Shown here piece by piece: positions 10,028 through 20,079 of a stretch of 51,156 bases of DNA. Numbering within the stretch: position 1 is the stretch's first letter; each line of letters opens with the position of its first letter. Source of the stretch: Gemmatimonadota bacterium (GTDB lineage Bacteria > Gemmatimonadota > Gemmatimonadetes > Gemmatimonadales > Gemmatimonadaceae). The position numbers and the translations under genes were made by a program. Where the stretch lies: NCBI GenBank assembly GCA_947462095.1, contig CANHNQ010000010.1, positions 1-51,156 of the forward strand, read 5' to 3'. Under the pieces are notes generated by a model. That model was not told the origin of the DNA. It made no database searches and was given only the letters and a program-made list of their open reading frames with translations.

Positions 10028-12079
10028 CTACGGCTGTCCTTCCACGATGCGCGCGCCTTCACCGACGAGCGCGACGCCGGCGGTGTTGGGAATGCCGAAC
10101 ATGGCGTAGATGTAGCCGCGTGCCGGGGTGGTCAGCGTCTGCCACCCGGTGCCGGTGAAGCGCAGCACCGTCCCGCTGTCGCCCGCGGCGTACACTTCGG
10201 TGGGGCCACGGCCCCAGAGCGTGCGCAGGTCGCGCGTGGTCGGCGCCGCGAATTTCTCCCAGGCCACGCCGTCGTACCGCAGCGCCGTCCCGGAATCGCC
10301 CACGACGAACACGTCGCTCGCGCCCGTGCCCCACACCGCGCGAAGCCGGCTCGTGGACGGCACCGTCAAGGATTGCCACCGGCCACCGTCGAAACGGAGC
10401 ACCGTGCCGCCGTCGCCCACGGCATACACGTTGGCCGGATCGGTCCCCCAGACCCCGCGTAGGAACTGCTGGGTGCCACTTGGTTGCGGCGACCAACCGG
10501 TGCCGTTGGAGCGGAGAATCGTGCCGCGCTCACCCACGATCACATGCTGTCCCCCGCCGCTCCAGATCGCGCGCAGCAGTAACGACGTCGGCGCCGTCTC
10601 GCGTGACCACGCGCTGCCGTTGTACCGCAGCACCGAACCGGTATCGCCGACGGCCACAATATCCGTCGGCCCGTTGCCGCTGATGCCGTACAGATCGTTC
10701 ACCGAAGGTACCGGCTCCTGCAGCCACGAGGTGCCGGCCCGGCGATACACCGCGCCGCCGAAGCCGACGGCGAACATGGCCCCACCACTCGCCCCGTACG
10801 CCGACAGCAGGGCGGGGTCGGACAGCTCCGTGCTGGCCGTGGCCGCAGCACCGGCGCCACGCAGCGTGATCACCGTCCCCCACCAGCCGGCCAGGCGCAG
10901 CGTGCCGTCGCCGCGCGCGGCGATCGCCCGCAGGTTTTGTCCGGAGCCGATCGACAGGGCGCGCCACGTGGTGCCGTCGAAGTGATACGTGGCCCCGCCA
11001 TTCCCCACGGCGTACAGGTCGTTGAATGCCCGGCCGCGCATCGCGAACAGATTGGCGCGCCCGGGGGCCGTCATCGCGCTCCACTGCGCGCCGTCGAAGC
11101 GGAGAATGGTGCCGGAGATGCCGACGGCAAACACGTTGCCCACGCTCGTGCCCCACACGTCGAAGAGCGGATTGGCATTGGGCGTGGTCATGCGCTGCCA
11201 CGTCGCGCCGTTCCAACGCAGGATCACGCCGTTGTTGCCGACCACGAACACGTTCGTGCCGTTCGCGCCCCAGATCCCCCACAGGTCCTCGGTCACGGGT
11301 GTCGGCTGCGGGCTCCAGGTGGTGCCATCAAAATGCAGAACCGTGCCCCGGTCGCCGGCAATGAACACATCGTCCGCGGCGAGTCCCCATACTTCGAGTA
11401 GCGTCGCGGTGGTCCCACTCGACATCCGCGTGAAGCTGACACCGTCGCCATGGAACAGCACACCGCCGGCCCCGACGATCCAGAGATCGGTCGGCGAGGA
11501 GCCCCAGACGCCGGTCAGTGTTTCGGTGGTCCCGAGGGGGACCACGTCCCACGGACCATTCGCGCGCGACCGCAGCATGATGCCGTTCTGCCCCACGGCA
11601 TAGCTGCTCCCCGCGCCGTCGTCCCAGAGTCCAAGGATGGTGACGTCCGACAAGCCGGCGCGCGCCATCCGCCATTGCGCAATGCCCGGCGCCGCGCCGC
11701 TCACGCCGACCTGCACGAGCGCGCTGACAGCCCCCGATGTGGCGGTGATCCGTGCGGCTCCCGGCGCGATGGCGCGGATCATCCCCGACGCATCAACCGA
11801 GGCCGTGGTGGGCGCATCGCTCCGCCACGTGACCGACGGGGTGCTGATCAGCTGCCCCGTGCCGTCTCGCGCTTCGACCGTGATGCCGCGCTGCTGGCCG
11901 GGTTGCAGGTTCACCGACGCCGGCAAGGCGATCAGACTGCTGATCACCGGTCCGACGGTCGGGGGCACCACGTCGGTCGGTCCGCTGTCACGGCACGCGC
12001 CCAGCGCCGGGAGCAGCGCGCCAAGCGTGAGCCGCAGCACCGAACCGAAGAATCGCGAGGGGGGCAGGAGACGCCGCAT
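10028..12079 (-). CDS. Lipoprotein with BIG2-like Ig domain followed by 14 beta-propeller repeats
   Basis: Lipobox LLPALGACRDS; PASVNLQPGQQRGITVEARDGTG...TWRSDAPTTASVDASG; repeats of VWGTSxxxVFAVGxxGTILRFDGxxW, about 40 aa each. Confidence 0.85.
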   Translation of the reverse strand: MRRLLPPSRFFGSVLRLTLGALLPALGACRDSGPTDVVPPTVGPVISSLIALPASVNLQPGQQRGITVEARDGTGQLISTPSVTWRSDAPTTASVDASGMIRAIAPGAARITATSGAVSALVQVGVSGAAPGIAQWRMARAGLSDVTILGLWDDGAGSSYAVGQNGIMLRSRANGPWDVVPLGTTETLTGVWGSSPTDLWIVGAGGVLFHGDGVSFTRMSSGTTATLLEVWGLAADDVFIAGDRGTVLHFDGTTWSPQPTPVTEDLWGIWGANGTNVFVVGNNGVILRWNGATWQRMTTPNANPLFDVWGTSVGNVFAVGISGTILRFDGAQWSAMTAPGRANLFAMRGRAFNDLYAVGNGGATYHFDGTTWRALSIGSGQNLRAIAARGDGTLRLAGWWGTVITLRGAGAAATASTELSDPALLSAYGASGGAMFAVGFGGAVYRRAGTSWLQEPVPSVNDLYGISGNGPTDIVAVGDTGSVLRYNGSAWSRETAPTSLLLRAIWSGGGQHVIVGERGTILRSNGTGWSPQPSGTQQFLRGVWGTDPANVYAVGDGGTVLRFDGGRWQSLTVPSTSRLRAVWGTGASDVFVVGDSGTALRYDGVAWEKFAAPTTRDLRTLWGRGPTEVYAAGDSGTVLRFTGTGWQTLTTPARGYIYAMFGIPNTAGVALVGEGARIVEGQP

Positions 12080-12162
12080 AGTATGGTGGAGGCTAGCCGC
12101 TCCCGCCCTGCGGACGCAACGGCTGGTCCGTAGCTTTCGGGCATCGCTCCGCCATCGGTGAT

Positions 12163-14166
12163 GTGTGCACTCTTTTCCGGTTGCTCCGTATGCCTGCTGT
12201 GACGCCGTTCCGTCGTTGGTCGCTCGTGCCGATGCTGCTGTTCGGCGTCGTCGCCGCCGCGCCATCACGTCTGCTCGCCCAGGTGACCCCGGCTGCCCGC
12301 GCGGCGGTGCCTGATCCCGATGTGTATCTGGTGCCCCTCACGGGTCGTGGCGACGCACTCAAGATTGGCGTGCCGGCCAACGTCTCACGCCGCGCGGGCT
12401 ACGATAATCAGCCCGCATTCCAGAAAGACTCGCGCGCCCTCTACTTCACCTCCAACCGCGGCGACGGACAAAGCGACATCTACCGCCACGACTTCAGCAC
12501 GGGGCTGACCACCCCGCTGCGGGCCACCAAGCCGGAGAGTGAGTACTCGGCCATGCCCACGCTCGACGGCACGGCGGTCACCGTGATCCGCGTGGAGGCC
12601 GACTCCACGCAACGGCTGGCGCAGTTCCCCCTCACTGGCGGTGTTGCCGGAAGCGCACCGACGGTGCTCTTTCCCGCCATCAAGCCGGTCGGCTACTTCG
12701 CGCAAGCCGACGACAGCACGTGGGCCCTCTTCGTGCTGGGCTCGCCCGCCACGTTGCAGCTGGCGCGCACGGGTGTCGGGCGCGAGCACACCACCGGCAA
12801 CGTCATCGCCGCGAATGTGGGACGGTCGCTGCACCGGATCCCCGGCACCGCGCACGTGAGCTACGTGCAGAAGGGCGGCCGCGTTTCGTACGTCATGCGA
12901 CTCGATCCCGTCTCCCGGCGTGCCGATACACTGATCGCGTTGCCCGCGGGCAGTGAGGACGTGGCGTGGGTGGACAGCACGACGCTGCTCGTGGGGCGTG
13001 GCAGCCAGCTGCTGCAGTGGCGTCGGGGGGCGACGGAGTGGAAAGCCCTCGGCGATCTCGCCTTCGCGCATCTCGCCAACATCACGCGGTTGGCGGTGAG
13101 TCCGAACGGCCAATGGCTGGCGCTCGTGGCCGAGCCGCAGCCGCGGACCGCCATGCCTGCGGCGGCGACGCTGCCCCTCGATCGCATCGACGCCGCGTCG
13201 GTGCGGCGGAATATCGGGATTCTCGCCGCCGACTCGATGGAAGGACGCCTGACCGGATCGCGCGGCCAGGAGCGCGCCGCGGTCTGGCTCGAGCAGCAGT
13301 ATCGGGCGGCCGGTCTCATTCCGGCGGGCGACTCCGGTACCTTCCGGCAGCACATCCCGTTGCGGGTTGCGCAGGGGCCGGCGAATGCACCGGGACGTAC
13401 GCGTCCCGCGCCCGTTGCCTCATGGGCGGCCTGGGATTCGCTCCCCGCCGATCAGCGACTGCGGACGTCAAATGTGGCGGCGATGATCCGCGGCAGTGAC
13501 CCCGTGCTACGCGACGAGGTCGTGCTGGTGACCGCGCACTACGATCACATCGGCATCCGCGAGCCGGTGGATGGGGACTCGATCAACAACGGGGCCGACG
13601 ACGATGCCTCGGGCAACGTGGCGCTCATCGAAATGGCGAAGGCGCTCATGAACGGACCGCGCCCCAAGCGGACGATCCTGTTCATGTCGATCACCGGCGA
13701 AGAGGTCGGCGGCTTCGGCACCAGCTGGTACATCCGTCACCCGTTGCTCCCCCTCGAGCAGACGGTGGTCGATCTCAACGTGGAGATGATCGCGCACGTG
13801 GACTCGCTGGCCGGTGGGTTCGGCAACGCGTGGCTGACCGGCTACGAACGGTCCTCGCTGGGCGACATGCTCGCGGACAACGGCATTCCGCTGGTCCCCG
13901 ATCCCCGGCCGGGGCAGAACTTCTTTTCGCGCAGCGACAACGTCGCGTTCGCGCGCATCGGCATTCCGGCACATTCACTGTCGTCGTACAATCTGGCGAC
14001 GCCGTACCACTCGCCCAAGGACGAGGCGTCGATTGTGAACATCGACCACATGACACGCGTGATCGCGGCGACCGCGAAAGCGGTGCGCCTGCTGTCGGAT
14101 GGCCCAAAGCCGACGTGGCATCCCGGCGGTCGCCCGGACGCTCCGACGCCGCGCGTCCCGCGGTGA
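12163..14166 (+). CDS. M28 family metallopeptidase with N-terminal TolB/PD40-like region
   Basis: PAFQKDSRALYFTSNRGDGQSDIY; VLVTAHYDHIG, NNGADDDASGNVALIEMA, ITGEEVGGFGTSWY; start may be 12190. Confidence 0.9.
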   Translation: MCTLFRLLRMPAVTPFRRWSLVPMLLFGVVAAAPSRLLAQVTPAARAAVPDPDVYLVPLTGRGDALKIGVPANVSRRAGYDNQPAFQKDSRALYFTSNRGDGQSDIYRHDFSTGLTTPLRATKPESEYSAMPTLDGTAVTVIRVEADSTQRLAQFPLTGGVAGSAPTVLFPAIKPVGYFAQADDSTWALFVLGSPATLQLARTGVGREHTTGNVIAANVGRSLHRIPGTAHVSYVQKGGRVSYVMRLDPVSRRADTLIALPAGSEDVAWVDSTTLLVGRGSQLLQWRRGATEWKALGDLAFAHLANITRLAVSPNGQWLALVAEPQPRTAMPAAATLPLDRIDAASVRRNIGILAADSMEGRLTGSRGQERAAVWLEQQYRAAGLIPAGDSGTFRQHIPLRVAQGPANAPGRTRPAPVASWAAWDSLPADQRLRTSNVAAMIRGSDPVLRDEVVLVTAHYDHIGIREPVDGDSINNGADDDASGNVALIEMAKALMNGPRPKRTILFMSITGEEVGGFGTSWYIRHPLLPLEQTVVDLNVEMIAHVDSLAGGFGNAWLTGYERSSLGDMLADNGIPLVPDPRPGQNFFSRSDNVAFARIGIPAHSLSSYNLATPYHSPKDEASIVNIDHMTRVIAATAKAVRLLSDGPKPTWHPGGRPDAPTPRVPR

Positions 14167-14176
14167 CCCGCCGCGA

Positions 14177-14208
14177 TGCGGTGACGGCATGCCGATGCCG
14201 TCACCGCA
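14177..14208. terminator. Strong hairpin between convergent M28 and DUF1501 genes
   Basis: TGCGGTGACGGCAT-GCCG-ATGCCGTCACCGCA, perfect 14-bp stem with 4-nt loop in the 51-nt convergent gap; no clear U-tract. Confidence 0.65.
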
Positions 14209-14217
14209 CCCGCGGCG

Positions 14218-15528
14218 CTACACCTTGGTGACGTTGCGGAAGCGCGGGGTAAAGTCGGGGAACACCACCGACAGGTTGCTGTTGCCCAGGCGGTTCTGCA
14301 CGATCTCCGCGAGAATGTCACGGTGATCGAGCGTGACGCGGAGATCCTGACCTGACTCGAGATTCTCGCGCGCCAGTCCCGGCCAGCCGTTCGTGAGCAC
14401 ACGGCCGCCATTGATCTTCTTGCCCATCGCGAACGCCACGTTGCCGCGGCCGTGGTCGGTGCCGCGATTTCCGTTCTCGCGCGCGTTCCGCCCGAACTCG
14501 GAGATCACGACCACCGTGACGCCGTACGACGTGGTCCCCTGAATCACGTCGGCGTGGAACGCCGCCAGCGCGCTGGCCAGATCGAGCATCTTGCCGTGCA
14601 TGTAGCCGCCGTCGAGCGTGGCCACCGGCCCCTGCGTGGCATGCGTGTCCCAGCCGCCGTTGAAGGCGTGAATGGCTTCCACGCCCACGTCCGCCTTGAT
14701 TAGCGCCGCGGTGGAGCGCAGCGCCTGTCCGAAGCCGCTGTTGGGGTACGACGCGCCGTTGGCGGCCGCATACCCGGTGAAGTTGATTCGCTGCAGCAGC
14801 GCGATCGTGTTCGTCGCGTCCAGCGCGTTCGACGACACCGGATTGATCGTGCTCGCATGATTGGCGGACAGCCACTGCGCGCGTGACGCGGCGGTCGTGG
14901 CGCTGCCGCCGATCGCGAAGGTGGCTGGGCTCGGAATCGGCAGCGACTTCGGGCCGCCGGCCAGTGTCTGCGGCAGGCCGCCCGTGAAGCTCATCCCCCG
15001 CAACGACGCATCGGCGCGCATGGGCGTGCTGGTGGCGAGGTGCCGCCCCAGCCAGCCGCCGGCGATGCGCGCGTCGCGCGGCTTGCCGACTTCGATGTAG
15101 CGCTGCGCATCGAAATGCGAGCGCGACGAGTCCACCGAGCCGGTGGCGTGCGCCACGAGCAGATCGCCGTTGCTGTAGGCACCCATGAGCGGCGCCATGC
15201 CCGGGGAGAATCCGAAGAAGTTGTCGAGGGCCACCGCCTTCGGCCCGGCCCCGGCGGCGTCGGGGCGCGCAATCGCGATGTTTGGTCGGCCTGTGTAGTA
15301 GTCGGGATCGCCGAACGGCACCACGAGCGAGAGACCATCGGTGCCGCCGCTCAGGAACACCGACACGATGATGTCACGCGTACCGCTCGAGCTCTGCGCC
15401 ATCACCACCTTGGGCAGCCAGGTCGGGAGCAAGGCGCTCACGCCGATGCCACCGGCCAGCGTCAGGAAATCCCGGCGCGCGAGCTCGTGATATTCGTGGC
15501 ACCCGGCTTCGGTCGATTCTTCACTCAT
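14218..15528 (-). CDS. DUF1501 domain-containing protein, Tat signal
   Basis: ARRDFLTLAGGIGVSALLPTWLPKVVMAQ; FLSGGTDGLSLVVPFGDPDYY; SEFGRNARENGNRGTDHGRGNVAFAMG. Confidence 0.92.
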   Translation of the reverse strand: MSEESTEAGCHEYHELARRDFLTLAGGIGVSALLPTWLPKVVMAQSSSGTRDIIVSVFLSGGTDGLSLVVPFGDPDYYTGRPNIAIARPDAAGAGPKAVALDNFFGFSPGMAPLMGAYSNGDLLVAHATGSVDSSRSHFDAQRYIEVGKPRDARIAGGWLGRHLATSTPMRADASLRGMSFTGGLPQTLAGGPKSLPIPSPATFAIGGSATTAASRAQWLSANHASTINPVSSNALDATNTIALLQRINFTGYAAANGASYPNSGFGQALRSTAALIKADVGVEAIHAFNGGWDTHATQGPVATLDGGYMHGKMLDLASALAAFHADVIQGTTSYGVTVVVISEFGRNARENGNRGTDHGRGNVAFAMGKKINGGRVLTNGWPGLARENLESGQDLRVTLDHRDILAEIVQNRLGNSNLSVVFPDFTPRFRNVTKV

Positions 15529-15559
15529 GCGGCGACTCGGCTAACGTGGAAGGGGCGCA

Positions 15560-17131
15560 TCAGAACCACTGGAACTCCTGCGCGCTGCCGGCCAGCGCCA
15601 GCGTTTCGCGCACGCGCGCGTCGTTGTACGTGCCGCCGCGCAGATACGCGAGCAGCTGTGTGCGGAGCGTGGCGGTCATCTCCCCGCCGTACAGGCGGGT
15701 ACCGATCTGGGCCACGACGCCATCGGCGGTGTCCGGTGTCCGGAACGGCATCGAATCGATCTGCGCCGTCGTGGTGCTGGTCAGTGTGGACAAGTACTGC
15801 ATGTACGCCCAGCGCGTGAGCACGAGGCCGCTCCACCAGTCCACGCGGTCGGGGTACCCGTTGGGCTGCTCCCACATGAACACCGGCATCCCCATGCGGT
15901 CTGCGTTCTGGCGCACGGTGCGGACGTTCACCACCGAGGCCCCCATACTGCGCATCGCGGAGATGGCGAGATGGAACGGCCGCTTGTACTTCGCCGGCGC
16001 CGCCATGAGGTTCTTTCCGGACAGGATCGTGCGGATCATTGCCGGGATGTCACCGCCCGTCGACAGATACGTCGCGGCGGTCGCACTGACCACGGCCTGG
16101 GGCGGCTCGTACGACAGCAACCAGCGCGCCATCTTCAGCGAGATATAGGCGGCGGTGCTCGGATGCTCGATCAGCATCTGAATCGCGGCGTCGCCCTCAC
16201 CCATCATCTGGGCATCGGTGGCCGTCGTCGGCATCGCCGGAAACACGCGCCCCAGAAACGTCTTCGCGTTCCGGTCGTGAAAGGTGCGATTGAAGGCGAA
16301 CGTTCCCGGACCCGTGATGCTCCAACCGGTGAGAATACGCGAGAGCTCCGCCACGTCCGTCTGCGAGTAGCCGCCGTCCACCCCAAGGGTGTGCAGCTCC
16401 ATGATCTCGCGCGCGTAGTTCTGGTTCGGGGTCGGCGTCCGGCTCGTGTTCTGGTCGAGATACATGAGCATCGCACCACTGCGCGCGGTGGCGCGCAGCA
16501 GTTCCGGGAACGTGCGCATGGCGAACGGCCGGATCACGTCGCGGTCGTCCACGAGCTTGCGGTAGCCCACCTTGTTCAGACTGATCGTGAAGTGATCGGT
16601 CCAGAATTCCACCATACGTTCGCGCAACTGCGCCTTCGAAAAGGCCGCGCGATACCATGTGGCGTCGGAGAGCTGATTGGCGACTTCGTTGCTATCCTGC
16701 GTCGCGAGCATCGCCGGCGACATCTGCGTCATCGGCAGGCGGGCCGCAACGAGCGATTCCACCGCGCTGTCGTCGATGTCGGCAACACGGAGCTGATGGT
16801 CGAGATACCCGGCGTACCCGAGCCGGCGCGCCAAGGCGACTTCGTCAGGGTTCATCCCCATCGTCACACGCCGCACCAGACGCAGCACCGGATCGTTCCA
16901 CGTCGTGGACGGATCGGGCGCGCTGCCTGCCGGCTGGCTGGTCGGGAACGGGCTCGTGCCGCGGCTCTTCGGGCGTTGGGCCTCGAGCGTGTGCGCAGCA
17001 GCCAGACCGGCCGCCGCCGATGCGCCCAGCGCGAAGAAGCGGCGACGGCTTGGACGGCGGTCGTCGATGGTCGCGGCTTCGGTCACAACTTCCGGTTGAT
17101 CAGCGTCGTGCGTCGACATGTCGGTCGGCAA
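15560..17131 (-). CDS. DUF1800 domain-containing protein, Tat-like signal
   Basis: SRRRFFALGASAAAGLAA; NYAREIMELHTLGVDGGYSQTDVAELSRILTGW. Confidence 0.92.
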   Translation of the reverse strand: MPTDMSTHDADQPEVVTEAATIDDRRPSRRRFFALGASAAAGLAAAHTLEAQRPKSRGTSPFPTSQPAGSAPDPSTTWNDPVLRLVRRVTMGMNPDEVALARRLGYAGYLDHQLRVADIDDSAVESLVAARLPMTQMSPAMLATQDSNEVANQLSDATWYRAAFSKAQLRERMVEFWTDHFTISLNKVGYRKLVDDRDVIRPFAMRTFPELLRATARSGAMLMYLDQNTSRTPTPNQNYAREIMELHTLGVDGGYSQTDVAELSRILTGWSITGPGTFAFNRTFHDRNAKTFLGRVFPAMPTTATDAQMMGEGDAAIQMLIEHPSTAAYISLKMARWLLSYEPPQAVVSATAATYLSTGGDIPAMIRTILSGKNLMAAPAKYKRPFHLAISAMRSMGASVVNVRTVRQNADRMGMPVFMWEQPNGYPDRVDWWSGLVLTRWAYMQYLSTLTSTTTAQIDSMPFRTPDTADGVVAQIGTRLYGGEMTATLRTQLLAYLRGGTYNDARVRETLALAGSAQEFQWF

Positions 17132-17184
17132 GAGGGCGACTGGGAGGGATGGTACTGAGGCGCCGTGTACAGCGAACCCCTGAA

Positions 17185-17213
17185 ATGTTCTGGCTTTCTG
17201 GCTCGCCTGTCAA
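17185..17213 (-). promoter_or_regulatory. Candidate sigma70-like promoter for the DUF1800-DUF1501 operon
   Basis: Minus strand TTGACA (17213-17208), 17-nt spacer, GAACAT (17190-17185); -35 perfect, -10 weak. Confidence 0.3.
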
Positions 17214-17290
17214 TCAACAAATCGCCTGAAACGGCGTCTGGAACGTATCGAATTTGACGGGAGTGCGACCCAGGGCCCGGACCGTGACGG

Positions 17291-18565
17291 TCAGAAGCTG
17301 CTGGCGTTGATCCCATAGATCGCCTGCAGCAGGGCCAGCGCCACAAAACCGACCACCCCGCCGAACCCCAGGATCATGACCGGCTCAATCAGGGCGACGG
17401 CATTGGTGATCGCCCGCTGCACCTGATCGGTGGCCGCTGCCGCCGCCCGACGGGACAATGGTGCCAGCGCGCCTCCCTGTTCGCCGGCCTCGAGGAGTCG
17501 CGTGGACAGCGCGGGGAGTGAGCCGGCGAGCGCCTGTGATACCGCACCGCCGTCGCGCACCTCGACTTCCGCACGGAGGAGGCGCTCCACCAGGTCGGTG
17601 TTCCCAACGGTGCCGCGCGCCAGTGACATCGCGCCCAGGAGCGGCACCCCCGACTCGAGGGCCACGGCCAGCGTGCTCAGGTATGCCGAGGCTGCCTGCT
17701 CGCGTTCAAACCGCCCGATCAACGGCAGTCGCAGGCGCGCCGCGTGCCAGCGACGGCGCCGCGGCGCGTCCTGCAGCGACTGGCGCAGGGCGGTCCCCGC
17801 CAGCATGAGGGCGATCGCCAGCAGCCACCCGAAGCGCGAGAGCAGGGTGCTCAGGCCGGTGAGCAGCTGCGTGCTGGCCGGCACGGTCCCGCCCGCGCCC
17901 GCAATCAGTTCGGCAAAGCGCGGAACCACCACCACGAGAATGACCAACGTGCCGACGGTCGATGCGGCCGCCAGCAGGGTGGGATACACCAGCGCCGCGC
18001 GCACCCGGGACCGGAGCTGACTCCGGTGCTCGAGATCGTCGGCCAGCCGGGCAAACGTGTCCGCCATGCTCCCTGACGCCTCCGCGGCGGCCAGCAGCGG
18101 GGCGTAGGCGCGCGGCAGCGACTCGACGCGCCCCGCCGCCTGCGAGAGCGACTCGCCGCTTGTCACGGCCCGCTGCAACCCAAGAAAGACCCCCTGCCAG
18201 CGCGGGTCGGTCTCGCCAGACGCCGCAAAGGCGAGCGCGCGCTCCAGCGGCACCCCCGACGCCAGCAGTGTGGCAATCGATCGGGTCAGAATCGCCAGCG
18301 ATTCGTGGCCGTCGGTGGTGCGGCGCGCAATTCGGTCCAGCAGATGGCCCGACGACGTCGACACGGGTGGCACTGCCGCCGTCGGCACCGCCGAGGTCGT
18401 GGTCGGCTCCAGATCGATCACCCACAGCGCGCGCCGGCGCAGCAGATCCACCGCGGCCTCGGCCGACGCCGCGTCGATCTCGCCACGCGTCATCGTGCCC
18501 TGCGCATCGGCGGCCTGATAGCGATAGCGCGTCGTGCCCGCCGACGCCGTAGAGCGGGTGCTCAC
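17291..18565 (-). CDS. gspF: Type II secretion system inner-membrane platform protein GspF
   Basis: RYRYQAADAQGTMTRGEIDAASAEAAVDLLRRR and three TM segments; GTG start at 18565 overlapping the gspE stop by 4 nt (the longer ORF is over-extended). Confidence 0.88.
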   Translation of the reverse strand: MSTRSTASAGTTRYRYQAADAQGTMTRGEIDAASAEAAVDLLRRRALWVIDLEPTTTSAVPTAAVPPVSTSSGHLLDRIARRTTDGHESLAILTRSIATLLASGVPLERALAFAASGETDPRWQGVFLGLQRAVTSGESLSQAAGRVESLPRAYAPLLAAAEASGSMADTFARLADDLEHRSQLRSRVRAALVYPTLLAAASTVGTLVILVVVVPRFAELIAGAGGTVPASTQLLTGLSTLLSRFGWLLAIALMLAGTALRQSLQDAPRRRRWHAARLRLPLIGRFEREQAASAYLSTLAVALESGVPLLGAMSLARGTVGNTDLVERLLRAEVEVRDGGAVSQALAGSLPALSTRLLEAGEQGGALAPLSRRAAAAATDQVQRAITNAVALIEPVMILGFGGVVGFVALALLQAIYGINASSF

Positions 18566-20079
18566 GCGCCGTCGTCCTCGCTTACCATGCGCTCCACTTC
18601 GTCGATCGTCGTCTCGCCCGCCACCACACAGCGCCAGCCGTCGTCGCGTAACGAGCGCACGCCGCGCGCACGGACCATCGCGCGCAATTCCACCAGCGAG
18701 GCCCCTTGGGTGAACGCGCCGCGCAACGCATCGTCGAGTACGAGCAGCTCGGCGATGGCCACCCGACCGCGGAACCCGGTGCCGGCGCACTGCGCGCAGC
18801 CGCCCCCCTCGTGCAACTGCGTGATCGCGACCTGCGCGGCCGCCGCGCGAGCCCGCTCGTGCGGCGTGAGCGCGCGCCAGTTGCCGCACTCCCTGCACAC
18901 CCGGCGGACCAGCCGCTGTGCCAGCACCCCCTGCAGCGTCGCGCTGAGCAGGTACGGCGGCACACCCATCTCCTGCAAGCGCGCGAGCGCCGCGGTGGCG
19001 TCGGTGGTGTGGACGGTGCTCAGCACCAGATGGCCGGTCAGCGCCGCCTGCACGGCGATGTCGGCCGTCTCGGTGTCGCGCATCTCCCCGACCAGGATCA
19101 CGTCCGGATCGTGCCGGAGAATCGCCCGCAGCGCATTCGCGAAGCCGAAGCCGGCGCGCGCATTCACCGGCAGCTGCACGATGCCGTCGAGCCGGTATTC
19201 CACCGGGTCCTCCACCGTCACCACCTTTACGCCGGAGGTGCTGCGCTCGCGGAGCGCGGCGTACAACGTCGTGGTCTTCCCCGATCCGGTCGGCCCGCTC
19301 ACCAGCAGCAGCCCCGAGGCGCGCTGCAACAGCCCGCGCCACTGCACGAGTACGTCGGCGCCAAGCCCCAACGCTTCGAGCGACGACGGCTGCTCCGCGT
19401 CGCCGCCGTCGAGCAAACGGAGCACCACGCTCTCGCCATGCAGCGCGGGCAACGTGGAGACGCGGACGTCGAGCTCGCGCTCGCCGACCCGCACGCGCGC
19501 CCGGCCGTCCTGCGGCAGGCGGCGTTCGGCGATGTCGAGACCGGCCAGGACCTTGAGCCGCGAGATGACCGCCGAGCGGAACTCGGCCCCCAGCTGCTGC
19601 GCGTCGCGTAAGACGCCGTCGAGCCGCATACGCACGCGCAGGCCATCGGGGCGTGACTCCACATGCACATCGCTGGCACCGGCACGCGACGCTTCCGCCA
19701 GCATCGCGTTGACCACTTGAATGACCGGCTCACGCGAGGCGAGCGCGCGCAAGTCGTCGAGCGACTCGGTGAGCTCCCCGCGCAGCAGGTCCCCGCCCCC
19801 AACGCTCACCGTCGTCGCAGGCCGCTCAGCCCGCGGCACCGACAGCACGGCCGCGCGAATGTCGCCGGCACCGTACGTCACGACGCGCACGTCGGCGTCG
19901 AAGGTGCGCTCGAGCGCATCCTGCACCGCCGCCGGGATGGCGCCGTCGGCCGCCACCACGAGTGTGCCCCCCTCCAGCTCGAGCGGCAACACGGCGTGCT
20001 CCTCCAGCCACCGCGCCGGTAGTCGATCCGCCAGCGCACCGGCCGCTGCCGCCCGCAGGTCACGGGCATCGCCGCTCAT
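18562..20079 (-). CDS. gspE: Type II secretion ATPase GspE
   Basis: 505 aa; SGPTGSGKTTTLYAAL Walker A, DPDVILVGEMRDTETADIAVQAALTGHLVLSTVHTTDA, CxxC...CxxC zinc motif. Confidence 0.95.
   Translation of the reverse strand: MSGDARDLRAAAAGALADRLPARWLEEHAVLPLELEGGTLVVAADGAIPAAVQDALERTFDADVRVVTYGAGDIRAAVLSVPRAERPATTVSVGGGDLLRGELTESLDDLRALASREPVIQVVNAMLAEASRAGASDVHVESRPDGLRVRMRLDGVLRDAQQLGAEFRSAVISRLKVLAGLDIAERRLPQDGRARVRVGERELDVRVSTLPALHGESVVLRLLDGGDAEQPSSLEALGLGADVLVQWRGLLQRASGLLLVSGPTGSGKTTTLYAALRERSTSGVKVVTVEDPVEYRLDGIVQLPVNARAGFGFANALRAILRHDPDVILVGEMRDTETADIAVQAALTGHLVLSTVHTTDATAALARLQEMGVPPYLLSATLQGVLAQRLVRRVCRECGNWRALTPHERARAAAAQVAITQLHEGGGCAQCAGTGFRGRVAIAELLVLDDALRGAFTQGASLVELRAMVRARGVRSLRDDGWRCVVAGETTIDEVERMVSEDDGA

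Noticed and set aside
17291-19342. 683-aa version of GspF
   Set aside because: N-terminal ~260 aa is out-of-frame gspE sequence; the true start is the GTG at 18565.
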